A stretch of 7,201 nt of DNA, taken from positions 1-7,201 of the forward strand of contig JAGVFE010000047.1 of assembly GCA_020057765.1 (NCBI GenBank), given 5' to 3'. The translations under genes and the position numbers were made by a program. Below the pieces are notes generated by a model that saw only the letters and a list, made by a program, of their open reading frames with translations, was not told the origin of the DNA and ran no database searches. Shown in pieces: positions 1-5,814 of the stretch; positions within the stretch are counted from its first letter, which is position 1; every line of letters begins with the position of its first letter. This DNA comes from Candidatus Woesebacteria bacterium (lineage in GTDB: Bacteria; Patescibacteriota; Microgenomatia; UBA10105; UBA927).

Positions 1-1016
1 GGATACCAGATGTTTACCAAAATGGTAAACGCGATAAAGAAAAAGGCAAGAGTTTTTTTTACTGATTCCTTTTTGATGGCTTCAAGGGTAAAAAGCAATA
101 ACATCACCTGGGCAATGGTGACAGGAATCAGATACCGGTTTACAAATAATGGTTTGATAAAAGAAACGCCGATGACGAGCGTTAGCGGAACAAAGACCAT
201 GAGGAAGAAAAACCCATTGCGGGCCCGCGATTTTTTTTCTTTGAGGCTAAAGAGGAAAAATGCGAGTAATACGAGCGACAAAAGTCGTGTGGCTCCCCAC
301 AGAAACCATGGTGTTCCTTCGTAGCCGATGAACATGTTGCCCAGGACCGAGCCGACGAGGTTACTATTGACGGGGAAGTACCAAGACTGTTTGAGTGTGC
401 CTAGTTCGTGAGAGATTTTTGCCACCCATGGGCTGATAAGGAGTGCAAATAACACGAGACTTTGTATAAACGGTTCATGGATGAACGCGAGTGGATGGCG
501 CAGCTTTGTTCTGTTGATGATGAGCCAGTGGAGCGCGGCAGTTGCTGGTATCACGCCAAAATAAGCGTGTGTATAAAACCCCAATGTTGCAGACGTCAAA
601 AACAACATCCAGCTGTTTTTCCAATAGGCGTACATGGCAAGTGTTGCAAAAAACATATACCAGCCGTAGGTGCGTACCTCAAAGCCGTAGTAGAGAAGCA
701 TCGGATTGAAAAAGAATAATAATGGGGCAAACCATGAAAGCCAATGTTTTTTAAATAATTTTTCCGCCCAAAATATAATAACGATAGTAGCCAAGGAGAG
801 TCCCAAGAGAGAGAGGGATCGCGTGGCTATTTCGCTATTGCCAAATAACTTCATCCAAAAGTGGAGGAGGATGTAATAGACCGGAGGCTCAAAACCGAGC
901 TTGGGTAAAATTTCCAAAAGCGGCTTTTCCGCGGCCAAAATCGAAAATGCCTCATCCCGCCAGAGAGATTGGGTAAAATATAAGAGCGGTGAGTGGGTGA
1001 GAAGCCAGTTCAGCAT
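1..1016 (-). CDS. GT39-like (PMT_2/ArnT-type) membrane glycosyltransferase, C-terminus beyond window
   Basis: The open frame starts at ATG 1016 and runs off the left edge after 338 codons. It is strongly hydrophobic with many membrane spans. Early in the protein is WRDEAF (residues 19-24), giving the acidic Asp21-Glu22 pair of the first external loop that GT-C enzymes use for catalysis and metal binding. It is followed by PPVYYILLHFWMKLFG (44-59) and the FEVRTYGW stretch (112-119), all typical of the bacterial PMT_2/GT39 group. Family members transfer a sugar from a polyprenyl-phosphate donor to a lipid or protein outside the cytoplasmic membrane; the acceptor cannot be told here. An in-frame TAA eight codons upstream rules out a longer start, so the first membrane helix is unusually short. 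The gene starts 7 bases after the GT2 gene, suggesting a joint role in surface glycan synthesis. A TATAAT lies six bases before the ATG, and there is no Shine-Dalgarno sequence. The family call is firm, the substrate unknown. Confidence 0.85.
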   Translation of the reverse strand, partial: MLNWLLTHSPLLYFTQSLWRDEAFSILAAEKPLLEILPKLGFEPPVYYILLHFWMKLFGNSEIATRSLSLLGLSLATIVIIFWAEKLFKKHWLSWFAPLLFFFNPMLLYYGFEVRTYGWYMFFATLAMYAYWKNSWMLFLTSATLGFYTHAYFGVIPATAALHWLIINRTKLRHPLAFIHEPFIQSLVLFALLISPWVAKISHELGTLKQSWYFPVNSNLVGSVLGNMFIGYEGTPWFLWGATRLLSLVLLAFFLFSLKEKKSRARNGFFFLMVFVPLTLVIGVSFIKPLFVNRYLIPVTIAQVMLLLFTLEAIKKESVKKTLAFFFIAFTILVNIWY

Positions 1017-1022
1017 GCTTCT

Positions 1023-1028
1023 ATTATA
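1023..1028 (-). promoter_or_regulatory. Candidate -10 box for leaderless start of the GT39-like gene
   Basis: TATAAT reads on the minus strand and ends exactly six bases before ATG 1016, so transcription would begin at or beside the start codon. The hexamer overlaps the stop of the GT2 gene (CTA TAA T), which weakens it, since a Leu-stop context can create the sequence by chance. No good -35 was found at 16-18 bases upstream. Confidence 0.4.
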
Positions 1029-2505
1029 GCTTTTCCGTTACCCGATATTCTAGTCTTTTCCCCAGCATGAGTCGGGTGTGAGCGTCTAAGCCAGGGAGCG
1101 CCGAGAGAAAAAAAGAAATAAAGGGGATCGTCAGCCACTGGAGATAGAGAAACGGTAGTTTCCATGCAGCGAATTCTTTCGGCCTTGGTGGTTTGATTCG
1201 CCAGTCGATGAAGGCGACCACCAAAAGAAAGACGGAAGAAAGAGTCAGAATACTGGAAGAAAGTCGAGCCAGATTATGTCCCAGGACCGTTCGGGCAAAC
1301 GCGGGGTTGACCAGCGGCGGGAGGGAACTACCCAGAGTTAATATAAACCAGTTTGCCGGCCAAAAGATATGCTGCTCAAGGATAAGTATGACGCGTCGCA
1401 ATCGATCGGAGAGGGGAATTTCATTGTGGAGGATGGCACCACGGATAACAAAAGGAATGTCAGAGACTCCCCATGCCCAGCGTTTGTACTGTTCATATTG
1501 ATTCCGGAACGTTTGAAAAAATCCGTGTCCTTCAGCTGCGTCCACCAGAATCGGTAAGAATATGCTCTTGGTGAGCACATTTTGTCCTTTGTGAAAATAC
1601 ACTTTGAAATGCATGTGATAGTCCTCTGGAATAATATCCACACCCCAGTAGCCGGCTGTGACGGCGGTAGCAAGGGACACAGAATACGTTGAAAAATTGA
1701 TAAAACGGCCTGGCTGCGATAGGAGCGATAGATTCCAAATGCTTGCAATGGTGTTGAATACTTTATTAGGCAATGGGATACGCCAGATGTTTGAGTAGAA
1801 AAATATTGCACCTTGGTAAAAATGGCTGAACCGGTCAGGGTCAGTCAGAAACGCAAAAGACAAATTAGACAGATATTTGGGGTGGATGAGGGCGTCAGCA
1901 TCACACGAAGTAATCAATACGTTTTCCAGTGGGATGCGCCACATCTTGAGTTTTTCCACCACGTGTTTGGCTGCCCAGGCCATGTTTGAGGATTTGCCTG
2001 CCACTTCACCCAGATGGAGGACGTGGCGGGTAGTAATAAATTTGCCAAAAAGTGGTGCAAATTCGGTTCGAATGATGCGTTCAGTTTCGCGGGCCTGCTG
2101 GTCTTTGGCTTCTGTGGCAAATACGACAATAGTGCGTTTTTTGGGAAAGTCTTGTTTGGTCAAATTGGTGAGCGTCCGGCGGAGGATATGAAGCGGCTCT
2201 TGGAATTCAGGGATGACGACAACGTGATACAGCGCTTCAAATCCCGGGCATTCTTTAGCCCGGGCAAGCCAATTGACTTTCACATGAGCAGAAAGCATGA
2301 GAAACGATTTGATGGCGCCAATGGCCAGAGTTGCGGATTTATAAAACCAATAGACATCAAAGGTGATGATGAAGTACGCTACAAGGGCCGGGTGCGAAAA
2401 TGATAGCCAAATTGGCATAGTGATAAGGATCCAAGACATTGCTGGAATAGCAATCTCGAGCAGCCGGCGCGTTTTGTTGGGGTAGCGTAAGAATAATTGG
2501 CGCAT
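1024..2505 (-). CDS. Membrane GT2 family glycosyltransferase (cellulose-synthase-like)
   Basis: This 493-residue protein has two N-terminal membrane segments (about 18-35 and 38-60), a cytoplasmic GT-A domain and C-terminal membrane helices (about 376-400, 415-433 and 450-470). Processive-type GT2 motifs are in order: GKSSNMAWA (170-178), the DxD metal and nucleotide-sugar site in CDADA (201-205), the catalytic acid in PEDY (293-296) and QYKRW (339-343), which matches QxxRW. Such enzymes use a nucleotide-sugar to build or extend a glycan at the membrane; the product cannot be deduced. The frame is open to an ATG at 2610, but that would add 35 Lys/Arg/Gln-rich residues lying inside tatD, so ATG 2505, 13 bases after the tatD stop, is preferred. 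A TATAAT (2518-2523) sits 12 bases before this ATG. The next gene is a GT-C enzyme, which fits a glycan pathway. Family confidence is high, the exact start less so. Confidence 0.88.
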   Translation of the reverse strand: MRQLFLRYPNKTRRLLEIAIPAMSWILITMPIWLSFSHPALVAYFIITFDVYWFYKSATLAIGAIKSFLMLSAHVKVNWLARAKECPGFEALYHVVVIPEFQEPLHILRRTLTNLTKQDFPKKRTIVVFATEAKDQQARETERIIRTEFAPLFGKFITTRHVLHLGEVAGKSSNMAWAAKHVVEKLKMWRIPLENVLITSCDADALIHPKYLSNLSFAFLTDPDRFSHFYQGAIFFYSNIWRIPLPNKVFNTIASIWNLSLLSQPGRFINFSTYSVSLATAVTAGYWGVDIIPEDYHMHFKVYFHKGQNVLTKSIFLPILVDAAEGHGFFQTFRNQYEQYKRWAWGVSDIPFVIRGAILHNEIPLSDRLRRVILILEQHIFWPANWFILTLGSSLPPLVNPAFARTVLGHNLARLSSSILTLSSVFLLVVAFIDWRIKPPRPKEFAAWKLPFLYLQWLTIPFISFFLSALPGLDAHTRLMLGKRLEYRVTEKL

Positions 2506-2517
2506 ACAGACAAGCTG

Positions 2518-2523
2518 ATTATA
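2518..2523 (-). promoter_or_regulatory. Weak candidate -10 box before the GT2 gene
   Basis: TATAAT reads on the minus strand across the tatD stop (CTA TAA T), 12 bases before ATG 2505, which would give a leader of about five or six bases. No matching -35 was seen. It may be only a by-product of the stop codon context. Confidence 0.2.
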
Positions 2524-3289
2524 GCGTAAAGAGAGTTTTTGCGTTTGTCGTTGTTGATTCTTCGACCTTTTTGACTGGCACACCTTGAAGTTTTTCAATT
2601 TCCTTGGCAATAAGCGGTATATATTTTGGTTCGTTTCGTTCTCCCCGATGGGGAACTGGGGTCAGATACGGCGCGTCGGTTTCCAGGAGGAGTATTGAAA
2701 GCGGGATGCTTGGGACGATAGTTTGGATGTGTTTGGAGTAGGTCACATTTCCGTCAATGCCGATGAAGAGTTTTCGAATCTGGGCCATTCGCAAATCCGC
2801 CAAGCCGCCGGAAAAACAATGGATGACTCCTTGAGGCATGGACGGAAGTGAATCCAACACATCAAAAAAATCTTCATACGCGCCGCGGCAGTGCATGATT
2901 GTCGGTAGGTTGTATTTGAGAGCTAATTCCAATTGATCGGAGAGTAGTCTTTTTTGCAAACTTTTTTTTCCCTCGGCTTTTTCACTTCCATATTGATGGT
3001 AATCCAGTCCGCATTCGCCTATTGCAACAATAGAGCTGAGAGCTGAGAGCTGAGAGCTGAGAGCTGATACGTCCGGATTTTTTTGGGCTTCGTAGGGGTG
3101 GAAACCAATTGATGCGTAGATAATGCCTGGGTGCTGTTGGGCTAGCGCAATGGCTTTTTTTGACGAAAGAAGATTCGTGCCGGGACAAATTATTTTTTTG
3201 ACCCCAACTTTTTTTGCGTTGCCGATGACCATGGCCCGATCTTCATCAAAGTCGGAGAATTGAAGGTGACAGTGGGTGTCGATGAACAT
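2519..3289 (-). CDS. tatD: TatD-family metal-dependent hydrolase (putative DNase)
   Basis: The 256-residue length is normal for the family. Metal ligands and signature motifs are all visible: DTHCH (4-8, His6 and His8), GECGLDY (91-97, Glu92), MHCR (132-135, His133), HCFSGG (157-162, His157) and ETDAPYLTP (203-211, Asp205). TatD proteins are TIM-barrel phosphoesterases; characterised members act as 3'-5' exonucleases or DNases, and others are annotated only as hydrolases. The start MFIDTHCHL is the standard N-terminus, and the ATG lies three bases after the metG stop, so translational coupling is likely. A metG-tatD neighbourhood is common in bacteria. Residues 75-86 (SALSSQLSALSS) are written entirely by a perfect heptanucleotide repeat where the family normally has a helix just before the Glu92 strand. 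The frame is intact and no catalytic residue is lost. This could equally be named YcfH or YabD-like; the in vivo substrate is not evident. Confidence 0.95.
   Translation of the reverse strand: MFIDTHCHLQFSDFDEDRAMVIGNAKKVGVKKIICPGTNLLSSKKAIALAQQHPGIIYASIGFHPYEAQKNPDVSALSSQLSALSSIVAIGECGLDYHQYGSEKAEGKKSLQKRLLSDQLELALKYNLPTIMHCRGAYEDFFDVLDSLPSMPQGVIHCFSGGLADLRMAQIRKLFIGIDGNVTYSKHIQTIVPSIPLSILLLETDAPYLTPVPHRGERNEPKYIPLIAKEIEKLQGVPVKKVEESTTTNAKTLFTL
3033..3067 (-). repeat. Perfect heptanucleotide tandem repeat, five copies, inside tatD
   Basis: Five uninterrupted copies of GAGCTGA on the plus strand (TCAGCTC as read in the gene) occupy 35 bases. Seven is not a multiple of three, so the repeat cycles through all three frames and encodes a 7-residue period (SALSSQL). 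Gain or loss of one or two copies would shift the tatD frame upstream of most catalytic residues; three copies would preserve it. Confidence 0.97.
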
Positions 3290-3292
3290 AGC

Positions 3293-4723
3293 CTACACAA
3301 GCCTTGGGAACAAAGACGGCTGGGGTGTGATCAAGGAGGAAGAAAACTGATTGAGGATTTTTTCGGCGGTTTGGGGAAGAAATGGTTGGAGTAACGTGGC
3401 TATTTCTACAATGTTTTGCATAGCAACCGTGAGCACTTCTACTAACAGCTCATCCTTCAGTGTCCACGGTTGCTTTTCGTCAATAAATTTATCCGTCGAC
3501 TTTATTTTCTCCCACACGATGGCAAGCGCGTCATGAAAACGATACTCCCCGAGTGCCTTCTTGTATTCCCCCGTGTTTGTCTCTGAAAAGTTTAAAGTTT
3601 TAATTTTAAAGTTTAAATTAAGCGCGAGCTTCGCCACCCTTGCTACCAAATTGCCAAGTCCATTCGCCAGATCGGCGTTATACAATTCTTTAAACCTGCG
3701 TTGGGAAAAGTCGCCGTCGCTGTAGCTGGGAATTTCCCGCAGGAGGTAATACCGGAGCGCCTCAGCCCCATATTTTTTTATCATGTCGAACGGATCAATG
3801 ACATTGCCGACCGATTTACTCATCTTTTGGCCATCGACCGTAAAATATCCATGCACAAAAAGAGACTTGGGGAGCGGTAGTTTTGCGGAAAGCAAAAATG
3901 CAGGCCAATAGACAGCATGGAAGCGAGTGATGCCTTTGCCGATGACGTGCAGATCTGCCGGCCACCATTTGGCATATTGTGTATCGTTCCATCCGAATCC
4001 TACACCGGATTGGTAGATATTGAGCGCATCAAACCAGACGTACATGCGTTGCGTAGGATCTCCGGGTACCGGTACACCCCAGTTTTTTGCCCGTGCGTTT
4101 GATCGGGAGATGCTGATGTCCTGGAGCGGTTGTTTGAGAAATGAAAGAACCTCATTTTTCCGCGTCTGTGGAACGATAGCAAATCGATCGGAAGAAATAA
4201 GCTCAATGAGTTGTTTTTGATATGCGGAAAGTTTGAAGAAATAATTTTCCTCAGCAACCGTTTCCAGTTTTTTTCCGGGATGTTCAAAGCATTGGCCGTT
4301 AGCATCCAGTTCATCCGGTGTATAAAACGTTTCACAGCCCACGCAATAGAGTCCTTCGTAGGATTTTTTATAAATATCACCGGCTTTGGCGCATAACTCC
4401 CACAATTTTTGACTTGATACAAAGTGATGGGTTATATCACTCCCCTTTTGCCAAATATCGAAATGACAGGTGAGCGCTTTGGTCAGATCAAGGAAAAGCT
4501 GCGTATATTTGTCGACAAATTCTCCAATAGGAATTCCGGCCTTTTCCGCTGCTTGAACATTTTTGAGGGCGTTTTCATCACCACCAGACAATAAACAGAC
4601 CTCATCTCTGAGGAGTTTATGGTAGCGAGCGATAGTATCTCCCTGGACAAATTCAAGCGCGTGACCCACATGCGGGGCTGCGTTGACGTAGGGGATAGCG
4701 CACGTGATATAAAATTTGGCCAT
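3293..4723 (-). CDS. metG: Methionyl-tRNA synthetase
   Basis: This class I aminoacyl-tRNA synthetase charges tRNA-Met with methionine using ATP. The N-terminus carries PHVGH (17-21, the HIGH motif), then a zinc-knuckle-like connective insert with CVGC (127-130) and Cys145/His148, YVWFDAL (228-234), HVIGKGITRFHAVYWP (259-274) and KMSKS (300-304). A helical anticodon-binding domain follows to the end at 476 residues. There is no C-terminal EMAP/Trbp111-like dimerisation domain, so this is a compact MetRS. In place of a full second Cys pair the knuckle has Cys145-x-x-His148. Residues about 368-380, between the catalytic and anticodon domains, are encoded by an AT-rich heptamer array. ATG 4723 is the natural start, since the protein begins just before the first Rossmann strand. 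A TTGAGG-17-TAGAAT promoter ends six bases before it, with no Shine-Dalgarno sequence. The call is very firm. Confidence 0.98.
   Translation of the reverse strand: MAKFYITCAIPYVNAAPHVGHALEFVQGDTIARYHKLLRDEVCLLSGGDENALKNVQAAEKAGIPIGEFVDKYTQLFLDLTKALTCHFDIWQKGSDITHHFVSSQKLWELCAKAGDIYKKSYEGLYCVGCETFYTPDELDANGQCFEHPGKKLETVAEENYFFKLSAYQKQLIELISSDRFAIVPQTRKNEVLSFLKQPLQDISISRSNARAKNWGVPVPGDPTQRMYVWFDALNIYQSGVGFGWNDTQYAKWWPADLHVIGKGITRFHAVYWPAFLLSAKLPLPKSLFVHGYFTVDGQKMSKSVGNVIDPFDMIKKYGAEALRYYLLREIPSYSDGDFSQRRFKELYNADLANGLGNLVARVAKLALNLNFKIKTLNFSETNTGEYKKALGEYRFHDALAIVWEKIKSTDKFIDEKQPWTLKDELLVEVLTVAMQNIVEIATLLQPFLPQTAEKILNQFSSSLITPQPSLFPRLV
3587..3621 (-). repeat. Imperfect AT-rich heptanucleotide array inside metG
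   Basis: On the plus strand the segment divides into consecutive 7-mers AAAGTTT, AAAGTTT, TAATTTT, AAAGTTT, AAATTAA: three exact copies and two degenerate ones. It encodes a low-complexity Leu/Asn/Lys/Phe stretch between the catalytic and anticodon-binding domains. The period matches that of the tatD array, but the unit differs. Confidence 0.75.
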
Positions 4724-4729
4724 GGGCCA

Positions 4730-4758
4730 ATTCTACTTGGTACGGAAGAGGACCTCAA
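4730..4758 (-). promoter_or_regulatory. Candidate metG promoter, leaderless spacing
   Basis: The minus strand reads TTGAGG (4758-4753), a 17-base spacer and TAGAAT (4735-4730), followed by six bases and ATG 4723. The -35 matches TTGACA at four of six positions and the -10 matches TATAAT at five of six. The whole element lies in the 3' end of the preceding membrane-protein gene, whose TAG stop forms part of the -10. It would let metG be transcribed independently of the toxin-antitoxin promoter. Confidence 0.5.
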
Positions 4759-5041
4759 GAGAAATGAGTGCGGCAAGCAAGAGCAGCGGATAAAGCGGTT
4801 CGCGAAGATTGAGCATGCGCAGGAGAAAAAAGACAGTAAGACCAAGAGACACAAAGAGTCCTTGTCGCACATTTTTGAGAAAAAAAATACTGATGAGGAG
4901 CGTTGTCAGAAAAAAGAGCAGGAAAAATGATGCGATCCTCAATATCGAATCCGGCGGATAGGTGTTGACGAACCACGCCATCAGACTTATTCCGGAAATT
5001 CCCAACACCAGCCACCAGGGATTTCTTGGCAAGTTACGCAT
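4733..5041 (-). CDS. Small four-helix membrane protein, function unknown
   Basis: This 102-residue protein has about four predicted membrane spans (9-25, 33-55, 61-77 and 82-99) joined by very short loops, with a basic N-terminus (MRNLPRNPWW) and a basic end (RTK). There are no catalytic motifs and no signal peptide. I do not recognise a named family; similar small multi-span proteins are common in Patescibacteria-like genomes, but that is recollection. It sits 23 bases after the toxin gene and nine bases before metG, all co-directional. A TACAAT hexamer lies six bases before the ATG and there is no Shine-Dalgarno sequence. An upstream ATG seven bases away is out of frame. The coherent hydrophobic pattern, conserved-looking tight spacing and lack of a competing frame make it a real gene; its role is unknown. 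Confidence 0.75.
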   Translation of the reverse strand: MRNLPRNPWWLVLGISGISLMAWFVNTYPPDSILRIASFFLLFFLTTLLISIFFLKNVRQGLFVSLGLTVFFLLRMLNLREPLYPLLLLAALISLEVLFRTK

Positions 5042-5047
5042 ACAGCC

Positions 5048-5053
5048 ATTGTA
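5048..5053 (-). promoter_or_regulatory. Candidate -10 box for the four-helix membrane protein gene
   Basis: TACAAT on the minus strand ends six bases before ATG 5041. It lies in the short gap after the toxin stop and does not overlap a stop codon. The hexamer 17 bases upstream (TTAGTC) is a poor -35. Its value comes from sharing exact spacing with three other genes in the window. Confidence 0.4.
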
Positions 5054-5064
5054 CTCTGTTAAAG

Positions 5065-5436
5065 TTATTGACTAAGGGTGGCGGCAATTCGGGTTTTGCC
5101 GAAAAATCTCATGGCGAGGATTTTTTTATCGTTGGTAAGAAAATAGTCGCACTCTGCTTCCGCTGCCGAGTGGAGCTGGATATTGTCTTCCATATCTGTC
5201 GTGGGGCCACCAAATGCCTTTTGTACGGTGGATTCGGTGAGATTGACGATGAGAAAATCTTCCGCAAACGCCTGTATATTTTTGTCAGGAAGTTTGACTT
5301 TATTGACGTAACAGAGGATATGGCAGGAGAGCGCTGAGACATATCCTTTATGGCCATCAAGAATGTCAACCTCTATTTCAGGAGTTCTGTTGGCGAGTCC
5401 TATGAAGTAGTTGGCATCAAGAAAGACCCTGGCCAT
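5065..5436 (-). CDS. PIN-domain toxin (VapC-like ribonuclease)
   Basis: This 123-residue single-domain protein matches the PIN fold: FLDANYFIGL at the N-terminus (first catalytic Asp7), DMEDNIQLHSAA (81-92, with Asp81, Glu83 and Asp84) and YFLTNDKKI (98-106, Asp103). PIN toxins are Mg-dependent endoribonucleases that cut tRNA or rRNA when freed from their antitoxin. The gene overlaps the antitoxin gene by 20 bases in another frame, the classic antitoxin-first coupling. The Glu normally found in the second helix (as in ISxxxxxEL) is not visible: the matching stretch reads SALSCHILCYV (34-44), so the active site may be a variant. Four cysteines (38, 42, 96 and one-residue variants of that pattern) are not a recognised metal site. 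Identification as a PIN toxin rests on motifs, pairing and size; the RNA target is unknown. Confidence 0.85.
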   Translation of the reverse strand: MARVFLDANYFIGLANRTPEIEVDILDGHKGYVSALSCHILCYVNKVKLPDKNIQAFAEDFLIVNLTESTVQKAFGGPTTDMEDNIQLHSAAEAECDYFLTNDKKILAMRFFGKTRIAATLSQ

Positions 5437-5680
5437 GTTTTTTCATCATCGCCGCCCGATATCTTCGGTCGATTTCTTTGTCCGTCAGTCGAGGAAGATG
5501 TAAGGCGTCTATCTTTTTTTGCAGCTCACGAGCGGATAGAGTTTTGTCTTGAGGTGTCATTGGTGTAATTGTACCCATGATTTGAGACCTATGGATTAGT
5601 TCTATCTTGCCACCCGCAAGAAGTGTCGCAATGACTTCAGGCATTTTCGTACGAAGTTCGGTGGTAGTGATAAGGTTCAT
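5417..5680 (-). CDS. Phd/YefM-like antitoxin
   Basis: This 87-residue protein begins MNLITTTELRTKMPEVIATL, the typical Phd/YefM opening in which a short beta strand and helix form the DNA-binding dimer. Residues 24-40 (GKIELIHRSQIMGTITP) match the second part of that fold. The C-terminal half is charged (LPRLTDKEIDRRYRAAMMKK), as expected for the flexible region that wraps and blocks the toxin. It is paired with the PIN toxin by a 20-base overlap and precedes it. Antitoxins of this kind repress their own promoter; two 12-base direct repeats overlap the promoter just upstream. It ends in TGA, which supports the standard genetic code. Phd antitoxins partnered with PIN toxins are known, although VapB types are more usual. 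Confidence 0.85.
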   Translation of the reverse strand: MNLITTTELRTKMPEVIATLLAGGKIELIHRSQIMGTITPMTPQDKTLSARELQKKIDALHLPRLTDKEIDRRYRAAMMKKHGQGLS

Positions 5681-5704
5681 ATGTACATTTAACTATACAT
5701 TTAA
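5681..5704 (-). promoter_or_regulatory. Candidate antitoxin operator: two 12-base direct repeats
   Basis: On the plus strand, ATGTACATTTAA and CTATACATTTAA are adjacent 12-mers sharing TACATTTAA; a much weaker third unit follows (5705-5716). They cover the -10 and the region up to the antitoxin ATG, where self-repression by the Phd protein would be expected. The repeat is seen directly; the binding is inferred. Confidence 0.45.
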
Positions 5705-5720
5705 ATATGCACTTTGTCAA
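5692..5720 (-). promoter_or_regulatory. Sigma-70-type promoter of the toxin-antitoxin operon
   Basis: The minus strand reads TTGACA (5720-5715), a 17-base spacer, then TATAGT (5697-5692). This is a consensus -35, ideal spacing and a five-of-six -10. A start about seven bases downstream leaves only about five bases before ATG 5680, so the mRNA is nearly leaderless and has no room for a Shine-Dalgarno sequence. Confidence 0.75.
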
Positions 5721-5774
5721 GCGATTGAACGGGTCGCCCAGGCTCTCGGCAATGATGGTTCCTTTGTAATTCAT
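5718..5774 (-). pseudogene. Probable N-terminal fossil of a small-protein gene
   Basis: From ATG 5774 the minus strand encodes MNYKGTIIAESLGDPFNRL. This resembles the opening of a small bacterial protein family I recall as starting M-K-Y-K-G-I-I-I-E-E-S-L. The resemblance then stops abruptly, where the antitoxin promoter begins at 5720, and the frame continues only as Cys/Lys/Tyr-rich non-homologous sequence through the operator to a TGA at 5637-5639 inside the antitoxin gene. The simplest reading is a gene truncated by arrival of the toxin-antitoxin module or by deletion. No remainder is visible on the other side of the module. The family match is from memory, so confidence is moderate. Confidence 0.35.
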
Positions 5775-5814
5775 TTGCTCGCTAGCTGGGATGATTTCAG
5801 AACGCTTCTAGATA

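Noticed and set aside
2014..2403. A 129-codon open frame on the plus strand
   Set aside because: It is antisense to the GT2 gene, has no recognisable domain, and its length is explained by the opposing coding sequence. The same applies to other plus-strand frames at 10-324, 462-719, 1193-1501 and 4619-4930.
2506..2610. A 35-residue N-terminal extension of the GT2 protein starting at ATG 2610
   Set aside because: It lies wholly inside or against the tatD 3' end in another frame, is Lys/Arg/Gln-rich, and adds nothing found in the family; ATG 2505 starts just after the tatD stop.
4000..4422. A 140-codon minus-strand frame inside metG
   Set aside because: It is a frame-shifted shadow of MetRS, which is intact with all motifs in the main frame.
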